Of a DNA stretch of 64,000 nucleotides, positions 22,310 through 33,845 are shown piece after piece. Numbering within the stretch: the first letter of the stretch is position 1; each line of letters starts with the position of its first letter. Under the pieces are notes generated by a model. That model had not been told where the DNA came from, ran no database searches, and saw only the letters and a list, made by a program, of their open reading frames with translations. The stretch comes from Trachythela sp. YZ-2020 (taxonomy: Eukaryota; Cnidaria; Anthozoa; Malacalcyonacea; Clavulariidae). The translations under genes and the position numbers were made by a program. The stretch lies in assembly GCA_016169945.1 (NCBI GenBank), contig JADLSH010000040.1:124001-188000 (forward strand). The letters are read 5' to 3'.

Positions 22310-23686
22310 ATGTAAGCTCTCATGTTATGACCAGCATAACTTAATGCCAGTGGTTCTAAATTATAATTAGACAGTGTTTGGGCTCTCATTTTCACTACTT
22401 TTTCATAAATACGATGGTGTGGATGGGTATTATCGGTCATGGCGGCAAATACATATGTAATTCTGTATGTGTAATGCCAAAATCACAGAAGTCAGATATC
22501 AGATTATGCATGACAAATATACTTTTAGTTTTAGTGATGATTGAATTATAATTCACTAAAAATTCAGTCTGTTACTGTTCTATATCATATGGCAAATTCG
22601 ACAAGTACTTTAGCTGGCATAGGCAATGGTAAAAATAACTAGGAAACTTCATGTAAGCTATTTGTAAATACTTAAGGTGGCTCTGCGGAGGAGAGTGACA
22701 ACAATTTTGGATTTCGAGCGGAGACAAATATCTCTGTAAGATGAAGTACACATTCTTGTATGCAAGATTGCAGGCGCATGACACATCAAAAGTGAACAAC
22801 AGAACCAGCGCTTCCACTTGGAAGGAAATTTCCTTCCAAGAGGAAATTATGGCTTGTGGAAGAGAAAAAATAAGGAAATGTAGTTTGGAAGGAAATTGGA
22901 GGTAAATTTGGTCATGTGGAAGGAAAATGGAAGGAAATTTTGAAAAGCTTATTTTTTCAGATAATAAAAGGTTATAATGACTTATGAGACACTTAAAATT
23001 ATTGTATATTTTTACTTTCAGTAAACCAAATTAAGCTTTGTTTTCACAAATTGAAAACAAAAATAGTAAAAAATATGATCTATAGGGATATGTGAGGATA
23101 AAACAGGGTGTTTTAGAAATGCTACTGGTTTAATTAATAGGTCTAAAAATGTATTGAAATTTTCATTGGAATATTCCATCTACAAAACACCTTTGACTGT
23201 TTTAGAGTACACTGCTGCACAAATAGCGAAGGCTCAATTTTGTAATTCTCGAATTTCGCCAGTTTACGAAGTCTCTGAAACTCAGAAATGTTCAATCTGT
23301 GCTAGAAATTTATAGTTGTGAGCTCTACTATATAATGCTACATGTAAATACTATACATTCCTATATTGATAACATGTTAGGTAGTGACATAGGTAGTAAC
23401 CAGGTAGTAACAGATTGGAAGGAAATCAGGAAGGAAATTCCAATATTTTGGGAAGGACATTTTGTTTGGAGGAAGGATAAAAAAGGGATATTTTGCTTCA
23501 ACAGAGTGAATTAAGCACTGAACAGAACTGCATAACAAAACAAAACAAATCAACTGCATAAAATCGTATCTGAACTGCATAAAACAAATTACATGTAACT
23601 GCAAAATAGAACAAATCAACTGCATAATAATCGTATCTGAACTGCATAACTGAACTGATTAGTTTTGGCCTGGATCACTCCTCATA
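22310..23686. repeat. Right inverted repeat of foldback element
   Basis: Pairs with 4720-8830 in inverted order. The segment 23529-23686 carries the AACTGCATAA-type array, complement of the left array. A CTCTGCGGAGGAGAG block at 22680-22694 is absent from the left copy. The hAT MITE at 22806 splits it. Confidence 0.8.
22806..23520. mobile_element. hAT-type MITE with 8-bp target duplication
   Basis: Ends are CAGCGCTT... and ...AAGCACTG, flanked by the identical octamer AACAGAAC at 22798-22805 and 23521-23528. Eight-base duplications and CAGNG ends are hAT hallmarks. The body is rich in GGAAGGAAAT repeats near both ends. No transposase, so non-autonomous. It interrupts the right arm of the foldback element. 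Confidence 0.85.
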
Positions 23687-23744
23687 AGAGGATATATTTA
23701 ACTGTCTATCAGTGAGTTTTGATCATGACAAATCTGTTTCATAG

Positions 23745-24022
23745 TGCACCTATCATTTGTTTCCACCACCCCCTGGGGAATTTTACAACCAATTTCTGCC
23801 CATGTGACGGGCGTTTGACAACAAATTTCAGCTTTCACTTTGTATCTGTATGTCTGTTGGAACCAGGATGACAATATTTCAACATATGTTCCCCCAGGTA
23901 GGGGAATTTGACAAAGTTGCTTTGCCTCAAGGTGGGGAAATCGACACACAAAATTTAAAATATTCAAATGCCCAGGGGTCTGCCCACCCTCCAGAGGGTG
24001 GTGAAAACAAATGATAGGTGCA
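23745..24022. mobile_element. 278-bp MITE, relative of 20277 element
   Basis: Inverted ends begin TGCACCTATCATTTGTTTCCACC and are flanked by TAG at 23742-23744 and 24023-24025. Shares the terminal TGCACCTATCA with the 20277 MITE. Confidence 0.7.
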
Positions 24023-24090
24023 TAGCAAAGTGATATTTCTGCCATTATACACCGAGATTTGCATTAATAGTTGTCTAAAAAAATACTTAC

Positions 24091-24189
24091 TTGCTCCGCT
24101 GGAGTTATATCTACAGGCGGGATAGCACGCTCCCGGTACAAACGTCTATGGTAGCCTTGTACAGACTTTTTACTTTCGCTTCCCCCCAT
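24091..24189 (-). CDS. Orphan candidate first exon, unknown gene
   Basis: On minus, ATG at 24189 opens 33 codons (MGGSESKKSVQ...VDITPAEQ) that end exactly at a strong donor GTAAGT. The content looks coding (polar, basic), but no following exon is recognised. Downstream on this strand lies the 19-kb nested element, so that insertion may sit in its first intron. The VDITPAE ending faintly recalls the VDVTPAQ start of integrase exon 2, and the YHRRL...PPVD stretch faintly recalls phytochelatin-synthase N-termini; neither is good enough to name it. Confidence 0.35.
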
Positions 24190-27066
24190 AATCTCCCGAA
24201 TTAACGTCTTTTATAAAACAAAATCCATAAAATTGCTTCAAAATTCATCGTTGGTCATTCCACATGGTGTAGATTATTTATTTGAATGTTTTATTGTAAT
24301 AATGACATCTTAAAACTGATATAAACTATTTGAAATCACAACGTATGCAATACACTGATGCAATACAGCAATAATCAACCAAATATATCCAATATGGCAG
24401 AGTATGCCCGTTCGCAGGTTGGGTGGTGTGCATGACGCACTGAGCTATATATTAATACCTGGACACAGAGTAGACACAACCAGATGTCCACCCGGATTTC
24501 GCGTGATAAATTGAGAATACACTTAGGGAGGGGTGGTACAGGAGCGTGTTGTCTTCTGTGATATTGTTGCGTTTGGAAAAAAGTATTTTGGGGCGATGAA
24601 TTGAAAATTTGCAACAAGAAATTGTGACAAAACTGTTGTTGTAAAATAGTCGCATTCATCATCATGTCACTACCTACTGTATCCTGGAGTGTTGAGTTAC
24701 ATTTCAAGCGATAAGTAGCGATAAGTTGGATCAGATTTCAATACACAACAATGCTTGTCAAGCCAAGGAAAGCAATCGTCGCACTGTATTTTAATATAAA
24801 ACACAATCAATAAAACATATCTTCTATAGACTGACTGATATGATTGTTAACAGTGTTGAACCTTATCCTGTCTGGTATTCAAACTGCAAACAAAATGGAT
24901 TTTTTTAATACTGACATATGGAATTGCTATAAAATATCGAGATCCTACTGTGTGTAAACAATGCTATCCAGAGGTTAAATCTCGTTCAAGATTGTAAAAT
25001 ATCCCGCCTTGGCATCGCTAAACGCGACGATCAAGAAGTATGTCGAAGTATAACTTTATGTTACCAAACGTACGGTAAAATTATCCGATAAAGGCAAATT
25101 CAACGACTCTTCCGTGCGTGCGGTACAACTTGAATATTTACGATAAAACATATGTAATTATACTTCATATGTGTTAGTATACACGTCTACACTTTAAATC
25201 CTAAATAGTTTTCATCGTCTTTCTGGCTTGATCTAATATAATATACAAAAGGGATTTAGAATACAGTTATTTAGTATTTGCTGGAAGTATCCATATCCAT
25301 AAAAATTTAAAGAGACACGTGACCAGCTCCATCCAGGGTTTTATCTCCACAAGAGGGAAAAGCCTGGGTACGAGGATGCCAGATGTCTCACTTCAGGCAA
25401 AATGCGCAACCGGCCGCTATTCTGTCTGATGATGACTTTGAAATAGAGTCGAAAATTTACAGTCTCTCAAACTCGTCTTGTTTTATTCATATTTTGAATT
25501 TCAAAATAACATTATTCTTCGGAATTTGTTTCTTTCTTTATTTTCTTAATTGTCGGCCGCCGCCCGCCATGTTCCTAGCCATTGCGGTAACGAGAGGCAT
25601 TCACCCACCCGAACAAGATTGCGGCCGATATTTCCGAAAAACAACCGGCATAAGAAACCCTTGTTATTTTCTTTACAACGGTTTACCTTGACTGAAGTTG
25701 TGATTTTAAAACAACATTAAATAGTTAACTCGAATTTTTGCGATATTTTTACGTCTAAAAGGTCTAAAAATGACTGCCATTTTGAACGTTTTCGGGGGGG
25801 GGGTGATATCTCTCCTTTGCGCACTGACTAAGCATCGGTTACGCTCAAAACATTGGGATTTGATACAGTAAGTAACAGTAACAGTAAATACAGTAACACA
25901 GTGAGACTTCTGGTTATCTACTCTGTGACCTGGAGGACATGATGCTAATGTTGGCCAGGCAGAAATGTGAAGAAAAAAACATGGCGGATTTTGGCCTTTG
26001 CGACGCCATATTGACGCCACTGGTAACCACTGGTAACAGGTGGGAATTTTGCCAGCGCTGGTCAACAAATTGCGGGCGCATGCAAAAAATTCTTTCAAAA
26101 TTTGTTAAAATGAGCAAAAACAAGTTTTCGAGTGTCTTTTTTGGCAACAAACAGTGGATTTATCAGTTAAAATACTTTTCTACAACGTTTATGACAAAAT
26201 AAACAGGACGAACGAAATTGGACTGAAATCAGAGAATTATAAAGGATATCATTCTGCGACGAAACATGAGCCAAATTTTCAACTTCAGATTGTAAAAAAT
26301 CTAGCCGAGAGTCTGAAAACGAGACTATCCTTAAACGATAGTCTGAAGCTTTCTTAACCATTAATCAAAGTATAAGATGGATATAAAAATTCGCGCTGAT
26401 ACCAAAAACGGCGCGACTATTTATGTGATCTGAAATTGTTCACAAAAGTACCTTTGAAAATGCTGCCAGAAATTCTATGTTTACTATTCTTGCATGTTAA
26501 AGCGATTCGGTTGAGAGATTAAAGCCCATTGATTCCAGAAAAATGGGCAGTTTTGAAATCATATGAATATTTTGCCCTTTTTCTCTAATATAGTAAATAG
26601 TAATTCAACGTGTGAAAATCAGCACAGTGAAATGATAAAGAAATAAAATATTTCAAAATTTTGTCGAGAGCCTCAAAATTGTAAGAATCGCTCGGAAATT
26701 CAATAGCCGAGTTTACTCGCCCCAGGTCTCATTTCTAATAACCGCGCGAAATCCAACGCATGCTCAAACAAAATTCCCACCTGTTGCCACTGGTCCTAAA
26801 TGCCCATAATAATTACCACTGAACAACCGCGATCCTCATCTAAAACGGACTCTTTCACCCCCCTCGTTTTTTTTGTTTCAAAACCTCACATCTCTTTTGT
26901 AATGTGAAGAGAAAATTGAGATTTAACTCTCGTAGAGCCTTCGATTTAAAAAAACAGGCACACGTTCGCCAGACTTTCTTCTTTGACAGCTCCCTGTAAT
27001 AGCACATTTTTATTTCAAAACTGACTGATCAGACGATCGACTATACAGAAAGCTAGACTTTGGAAA
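24190..27066. other. Non-genic stretch with one inverted-repeat pair
   Basis: No gene is recognised; frames at 24375-24707 (minus), 25383-25691 (plus) and 25706-26098 (minus) have no known domain. A 20-bp inverted pair, GGTAACAGGTGGGAATTTTG at 26032-26051 and its complement at 26769-26788 (one mismatch), may mark the ends of an ~800-bp element. A G-run lies at 25794-25803. Confidence 0.4.
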
Positions 27067-27166
27067 ACTAGATGTTCGGGTATTTCACATTTCTTGGAGT
27101 TTGTTACAGACAATCTACAGTACCAAACAACAACACACCAATCATTATTATCCGTCCTGATCCAAA

Positions 27167-27897
27167 ATGGCGACCTCTTCTGATAGTTCTAATCAGTATT
27201 TTGCGGGGTTTTTTCAACGAAAGCCGCTGTGGTGGGAGAACTTCGCATTAGCTTACTGGGGATTAGAATGAACGCGCTTCTTATTAATGCACATATACAG
27301 GATCCCTACAAAATTCTAAAGAGTACATCTTCACCTTTTATCGTGAATATTGCAGTCGTCGATTTCCTAGCATCTTGTCTATTGTTCTCAATTCATTCCT
27401 TGTTGGTTATCCTTCTGTTTGATACGCAACACATTGGACACAATAAAATTGTACTCTTGCTCACGCCGATTTATGGACTTTCCACGATAAATTCCCTGAC
27501 ATCGGTTTTAATTTTAAAAGAGGAAACAACGCAAAGAGCTCTATACAAGACAGGATAGTAACGAAACAAATGTCAGGACGTTACAAACACGACTACGAAA
27601 CGAGCAAAATTTTCTTAATACAATTGCAATCGTTAGTTTTATAATGGCTATCACTCTACCTCCGGTTTTAATCCTTGTCTTAGCATATTATATAATTACC
27701 GAGTCTCCTGAAACCAACAAACTAAAAAGTGTAATTGCGTCCGGGCTAACTGCAGCGTCTCTAAATTTTATCGTCATGCATCTCCTTTGTGTATGTTTGG
27801 CGTTGGCTGAAATATCGCAAGACATACAAAAATCTCTACTGCTGTATATTCAATTAATTTTGAGTAGTTTGGAAGTATCTTTGTTATCCTTTCAATA
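27167..27897 (+). pseudogene. 7TM receptor (class A GPCR-like) relic, copy 1
   Basis: ATG 27167 starts MATSSDSSNQYF, then the frame shifts at a G/T run near 27210. The next frame has a TM1-end/TM2 signature (NALLINAHIQDPYKIL, SPFIVNIAVVDFLAS). A later frame (27602-27897) reads EQNFLNTIAIVSFIMAITLPP, typical of the intracellular loop 3/TM6 border, then hydrophobic segments. The TM3-TM5 core, including any DRY motif, is missing. A membrane receptor by origin; ligand unknown. The second copy 2.2 kb downstream shows a tandem duplication before decay. Confidence 0.65.
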
Positions 27898-29288
27898 AGT
27901 TATTGTGAGATTGCCCATGTGAATACATCATAAATTACAAAGAATATAGAGTATCAAAATTTGGTTAAACTCAATCACGTGATGATTTTGCAATAAATAA
28001 GATCCATTTCTTGGATTTCAGCACGTACAAATATGGCGATAAAGTTTCATTTGAATATTAGTAATGTTTTTATTATCGCATCAACAAGTTGAAGTAATCA
28101 CTATAAAGAGTTGAAAATAATTTAACATTTAACTGAGTTTGAGACTGCTGCCAACTTCATCAAACATTGTCCAGATCTACGACTGGATTCTATATGGGAT
28201 GAAGTATGCCGATAAAGCCATAATGTCCTGCTGAACTGAATGAAGTTTTCGAACAATTATTAGGACTAGATGATATACAAAGTTTTCCAATTTAGGACTG
28301 GGTGAAGTTTCATCAAGTTCTACGACTGGATGAAGCTTGATAAAGTCTTACGAGGGAATGAAATATCATACAGTACTGAGAGTGCGATGAACTCCTATAT
28401 ATGACAGGAAGTATTAGGTATCATTTCAAATCGTACAATGTATAGAAATTTAGACACTGCCTTGCATTTGAGAGCAGTTGAAATTGTCGGAAATAATTTT
28501 ATATTTCATGAATCATCTGCTCAAAATTATTATTAATAGTTCAACCGTAATAAAAAATTACAACATAATCAATATTTCAATTAAACTACTTTATTTAAAG
28601 CGAGGCGAGCAATTTAGGAAGCCAACACGCACGAACATCTGCTAAAAGCGCAAGATCTTTCGGCCATATGACCAATTTCAATTAAACTTTATCATGTATA
28701 GCAAGTAAAAGAACGATAACGTAAAATGTCGATCAAAACAAAAATGTCGTGTAAATATTTCATTTCATATTACACAGGGGCCAACCCATGTACGGTGCCC
28801 CATGAGATCATGCGTGCGGAGGAGGCTACATCGGGACGAGTTTTCATTTATTTAACAATTATTCGCCGAAGGCGAGGTGAATATCGGTGAATAAAAACCG
28901 AGACGAAGTCAGGGTTTTTATTCACCGATGTTCACCGACCCTGAGGTGAATAATTGTTTTAGTAAAATTACGTAGGTGATTATTAGGGAAAAAATAAAAA
29001 ATGCACATTTCAAAAATATTTTAATCGAATATTTACGATAAAAGCGGCTTAGAAACGCTTTAAGTGATTATCGCGTATTAATCCGAGATAGCGCAACCAA
29101 TCAGCATTGAGAATTTTCAATAATCATGTATGTAATTTTACTAAATACAGATATATTATTGAAAATTATAAAAATAAACGTCCTATGAAGGAATTAGTCA
29201 TAGATTTAGCAACTGATCATTCTATGCAAATTCTTAATTTTTTTATTACTCAATTATTCTGTATACACCTAGATCCGCGCTATATACA
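27898..29288. other. Spacer between receptor relics
   Basis: AT-rich, no gene recognised. It contains the hairpin at 28850-28968. Loosely repetitive phrases around GACTGGATGAAG at 28160-28370 may be an eroded short repeat. Confidence 0.4.
28850..28968. repeat. 119-bp perfect-type hairpin
   Basis: ATTTAACAATTATTCGCC... is mirrored by ...GGTGAATAATTGTTTTAGT, with GGTGAATAAAAACC against GGTTTTTATTCACC inside. One of several long hairpins with short loops in the window. Confidence 0.8.
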
Positions 29289-29376
29289 TTTCAGATTTCT
29301 TGGAGTTTGTTACAGACAATCTACGATACCAAGCAATAACACACCAATCACTATTGACCGTGGTGACGAATTTAAA

Positions 29377-30098
29377 ATGGCGAACACTTCCTATAATTCA
29401 AATCAGTATTCTGTGTTTCCTTCAACGAAAGCCGCTGTGGCGGGAGAACTTCCCATCAATGTATTTGGGATTAAAATAAACGCGCTTCTCATTACTGTAC
29501 ATATACAGGATCCCTTCAAAATTCTAAGGAGTTCATCTTTGCCTTTCATCGTCAATATTGCAGTCTTCGTTCATTCCTTGTTGGTTATCATTCGCAACAC
29601 ATAAAAAACGATGCAATGGTACTCTTGCTCCCGCCGATTGAATGCCTTTTTCACTGCAATTGCATGTCCAATTTGGCATCGAGTTAAAATAACGCCTCGT
29701 GTCTGTGACTTTTGGCTAGCCTTGTGTTTTCGATGTAATTCTTTTGATTTTACATAATTTCCATGATGGTATCAAATATACTGCACATTTATCCTTTGCC
29801 CGAAATGGTGAACTATAATAATGTTTTTGTTAACAATCTGTTCTACATTGGAACTTTTATTTCGCAGAGATAACAACGCAAGGATCTCTACAGGCTATTA
29901 ACGAAGCAAATGTCAGGCGATTCGAATCCGACTAGTCGACTAGGAAACGAGCAAAATTTTCTTCATACAATTGCAATTGTTTGTTTCATAACGGCTATCA
30001 CTCTACGTCTAACATTACCTCAAACTTATTCACGTGGCTTAAAAATACAAGACCTCCCTTGCAAAGCTACTAAAGCTACTAACTGCAGTACTTCGTAA
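29377..30098 (+). pseudogene. 7TM receptor (class A GPCR-like) relic, copy 2
   Basis: ATG 29377 opens MANTSYNSNQYSVFPSTKAA and continues through INALLITVHIQDPFKIL and SPFIVNIAV-like TM2 before truncating at 29604. A second piece (from 29905) reads NEQNFLHTIAIVCFITAIT, equal to the TM6 piece of copy 1. The 5' flank (29289-29376) is also duplicated from 27067-27166. Missing core and stops make it non-functional. Confidence 0.65.
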
Positions 30099-30209
30099 CT
30101 TCGATTTGTTACATAAACAGACCGCTTCGCTGTTGCTATAACAAATATCGCACAAGTTCACAGATAGACGAATTGAGCCGTATGATCCACTATGAAGCAT
30201 TAAAGGTGC

Positions 30210-33200
30210 GTGAATACGGTCACGGTCATGGCGGGCGGTCATGCTTTACGAGCTCTGCGATATGTGTGTATGCTGCTGTATTTACGCTTTGTTTTTGAAA
30301 ACCTTCTACACTGGAATAAAACTGGTGTACATAAAAGCAACTTATTCTATATTTCAAGTTGCTTGTCCAAGCCCTGTATAGAAAGTTTCGGGAGAACGCC
30401 ACGTTTGTGTTCGAGCAACAAAGATCAGATGCCAAATTCAACCCGCATGGTTAACGTATGCAGAATTTTTACAAAAGCATCAATCTCGTTACTTCTCATT
30501 CAGCTATCGAATGATATTGAAATTCAGCCTGGTCCAACTGTTTTAGAAAAGGGTCTCAACTTAAGTCACTGGAATATACAACACTTATGACTTAACGGAC
30601 AGTAAATATGAAGAAATTCGCATTCTATTGACATCACCTGGGGAGGCGCTGTATGGATTAGATGTCTTGATCTTATCACAAACATTTTGTAATAAGAAAA
30701 TACCGGACAATTTCTATTCTATTCATGGTTATCATGCATACCGAAAAGACAGAATCGGTAAGTTAGGCGGAGGTTTGTTGGCATACATAAAAGAAACACT
30801 CCAAGTTAAGCGGCGTATTGACCTTGAAGAGGACGATTTGGAAATAATTTGGCTTGAAACATGTCCTTACAAATCAAAGCGACCCTTATTTATTGGAGGG
30901 ATTTATCGATCTCCTTCTTCAACGGTCGCTAATGACAAGAAACTCGGTAAAAACATTGAAAACGTTTGTCTTTCGGGGCGAGAAATGGTTCTTCTAGGCG
31001 ATATCAACATCGATTACATATGTACCGTAAAATGAACCTTACCCAACTCATGAATGTGATTACGCGTCCCGAATCTCGAACTTGCCTAGATCAAATCTGG
31101 TGCACTCACGCTGAGCGGATGATCAACTAAGGGCTTTAAACAACGGAATGTCAGATCACGTTCCCATTCTCTCGACCAGGATATACAAGCGTATAAGTCC
31201 CCCCAAAGGAAACCACTCGACAATTACTTACCGTGACATTAAGAACTTAGACCATAAGAAATTTATTGCAGCACTTAATAATGCGCCCTGGGATTGCGCC
31301 TTTGTGTTTGACGACATTAACGACGTTGTTTACGCTTGGTACGAAACCATTAAAATGGCGATTTCTAATAGAAAATAATAAGGAGAGCACATATTAACTC
31401 AAATTTTGCTGGAGCGATGATATATTTCTTCCTTGCCAGACTCTATCTGACTTCAGCATAGACTGAGCAATAGTTATAACTAAAAAATTCTTGTTTACGA
31501 CGACGACAAAGTACTTCCCTAGCTTTCCATATTTTGTTCTAAAAGCGGCACTATTCATAGTGTTAGCCATATTAATCTTCTTGCAGGGGCTATATAAATT
31601 GGTCAATTTAGGCTACATCATTACGGGCGACGCGAAGTGCCAGACTCGCGATGCTATAATCTATAATCAACCTAATTTTTGAGCTCATAAAAATCCTTAT
31701 TTGTCTTTAACGTTGTACTTCCAAAAGCGTTTGAACTTGTTTGATTTTACAATCTTTGTGGTCGTTTACAGGTTAATTTAAATATGCATGCATGCAATAT
31801 TTGAACGTATTCTAAAGAAAACAATGACATGAATAATGAGCAACACTATACTCATTTGCATTTGCATTAGAATATATAATTATATGACCAAAATTTCTGT
31901 TAATGAACTGTTAACCGAAGGGGATCAGACTATAACCAATAAAACGGCTATAGCTTCAACGTTTAATTCCTTTTTTGTTGAGCAACAAGTGAATTTGACA
32001 ACCAACAACACGTCACAAGAATCCAGTTCAAATTTAAACTTTGATTCTGGCCAATACGAGGATGTATTATTCAGCATTCCACATGTAACAAAGCAAAGAA
32101 TCGCCGAGCTGCTTTTATCAATTCGAACACATAAAGCCACGGGAGATGACGGGATTAGTGCTAAACTGCTAAGAATTGGAGCACCAGCGATTGCCGAGCC
32201 ACTAAGCCGATTGATCAACCATTGCATTGATGCAGAGACGTTTCCCTCGAAATGGAAGGTGGCGAAAGTTTCTCCACTTTACAAAGGGCAAGGAAACCGA
32301 GATGAAAAAACGAATTATAGACCCATATCAGTCTTTCCATCCTATCAAAAGTATTTGAAAAGCATATATGTGAGCATCTCTATGATTTTCTTCAAAACCG
32401 TGACCTATTACACGAACTGCAATCGGGATTTCGCAAAAATCACTCGACAGAAATTGCTCTTATAAGGCTTGTGGACCAATTCTTGTTCTACCTAGATAAA
32501 AATAAGATATCCGGCCTTGTTTTTGTTGACTACAAAAAGGCATTCGATTTGATCGATCACTCACTGCTTCTGGAAAAACTGTATATTTACGGCATCCGTG
32601 GGAAAGAGCTGAATCTTTTTAAAGATTATCTAAGTAATCGTCTACAGTATGTGAATATTGACGGCCATCGTTCTCCGTTAAATAATGTCAATGCCGGTGT
32701 TCCTCAGGGCAGTATCTTGGGACCAATCCTCTTTCTTCTCTTCATAAATGACCTTCCGTCGCCGATACATAATTCCACCGTTGATATTTATGCGGACGAT
32801 ACGACTCTTAGTTATTCGTCTGATGTAGAAGCCACTCTTACGAATATCTCAGCAGCATTACAAAATGATTTAGATGCCATCTCTAGTTGGTCTGTTCAAA
32901 ACAAAATGGTTGTAAATGTTAAAAAGACAAAGTCCATGCTTGTCACTGGAAAACGACTAGGCGCCAAGCTTGAAACTCGAACATTACCTTTAAATCTTAA
33001 TAACGAGAATATAGAGCAAGTGACCTGTCAGAAACTTCTTGGTGGTAACATCGAATTTGATAAGCATGTTGAGGACGTCTCGATAAAACTGTCTCAACGT
33101 CTTGGTGTCTTACGAAAGATAAAACGGTTCCTTCCATTAAATCAAAGAAAACAATATTACAACACAATATGGTAAAGCAAGTGATGTTATATGGTGCAAC

Positions 33201-33667
33201 CATATGGACAAATAGCTCGACAAAGAATGTCCAAAGAATTCTAAAGCTGCAGAAACGTACGTGCCGCGCGAATAGTTTTGGACGCAGATACAAGGTGTAA
33301 TAGTGTAGCATTATTTCAACAGCTCAACTGGCTTGCATTCCATGATGAAGTAAACATAAATAAGTGCATTATAACATACAAGCGCCTTCACGACAGCTGT
33401 CCACCATACCTTAAGGATATTTTAACCCGAAACGCAGACCGTCAGACGCGGTGTTCAGGTCGTTATAGTCAAAGGAACTTAGTGTGTCCTCGCTACAACC
33501 GCGTTAAGGAGAGAGGAAGAACACTTAAAGTTACTACATGCAAACTTTGGAACTCACTCCCTGCTTATCTAAAAACGGTTGACCTGTCTGTTATGTCTTT
33601 TAAAAAGGAACTATTTAGTTACTTTTTTAATACTTACAAGGACATCGAGAATTTTACCATTTCATGA
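30210..33667 (+). pseudogene. LINE ORF2: endonuclease and RT, broken
   Basis: The N-terminus reads LLLIQLSNDIEIQPGPT (2A-like, Asn replaced by Gln), then HWNIQHL and a stop. The APE endonuclease follows: LILSQTF (catalytic Glu replaced by Gln), GGGLLAYIK, LLGDINIDY, and after a break SDHVPI. RT: HKATGDDGISAKLL, NYRPISVF, a frame shift near 32330, VFVDYKKAFDLIDHSLL, GVPQGSILGPILFLLFIND, IYADDTT. After a break at ~33175 the C-terminal region continues to 33667 (TCKLWNSLPAYL). The linker expected between endonuclease and RT is replaced by unrelated sequence. It would have nicked DNA and copied its RNA; this copy is dead. Confidence 0.8.
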
Positions 33668-33845
33668 CTCATTAAGACTTAAAATTTTTAATGTAGCTGT
33701 ATTAGTAATTTTTATTGTACATAGTTCTATATATCTAGAATCTTTGGTTGTAATTTTTATCTTAGTGAGAGGGCCACTTGTTTATCAGTTGAAATACTGT
33801 TTGGTGCTACCCTCATGAAATAAAGTTGATTTTGATTTGATTTGT
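30210..33845 (+). mobile_element. LINE (CR1/L2-like), rearranged copy
   Basis: Order: 5' hydrophobic leader with a 2A-like motif, APE endonuclease, unknown 450-bp replacement (31379-31830), RT, C-terminal region, then a 3' UTR with AATAAAG and a TTTGA-type tail (33822-33845). It lies just downstream of receptor relic 2. Confidence 0.8.

Larger units (their letters stand above)
4720..23686. mobile_element. Outer foldback DNA transposon, split by later insertions
   Basis: Left end TATGAGGGGTGATC and right end (read inward) TATGAGGAGTGATC are inverted copies, flanked by the identical hexamer AGAGGA at 4714-4719 and 23687-23692. The inverted repeats run about 600 bp per side once later insertions are removed: left 4720 to ~4870 plus 8212 to ~8830, right ~22310-22805 plus 23529-23686. 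Inside are a Mutator element, a LINE that itself holds a HECT/integrase transposon, and a hAT MITE. Without them the element is about 1.9 kb with no transposase, so it is non-autonomous. The 6-bp TSD and TATG/CATA ends are also seen on the 11009-21883 element, suggesting the same transposition machinery. Confidence 0.85.

Noticed and set aside
24091..24189. Naming the orphan exon as phytochelatin synthase or integrase
   Set aside because: Similarity is a handful of residues in a 33-residue peptide, and no catalytic part is present nearby.
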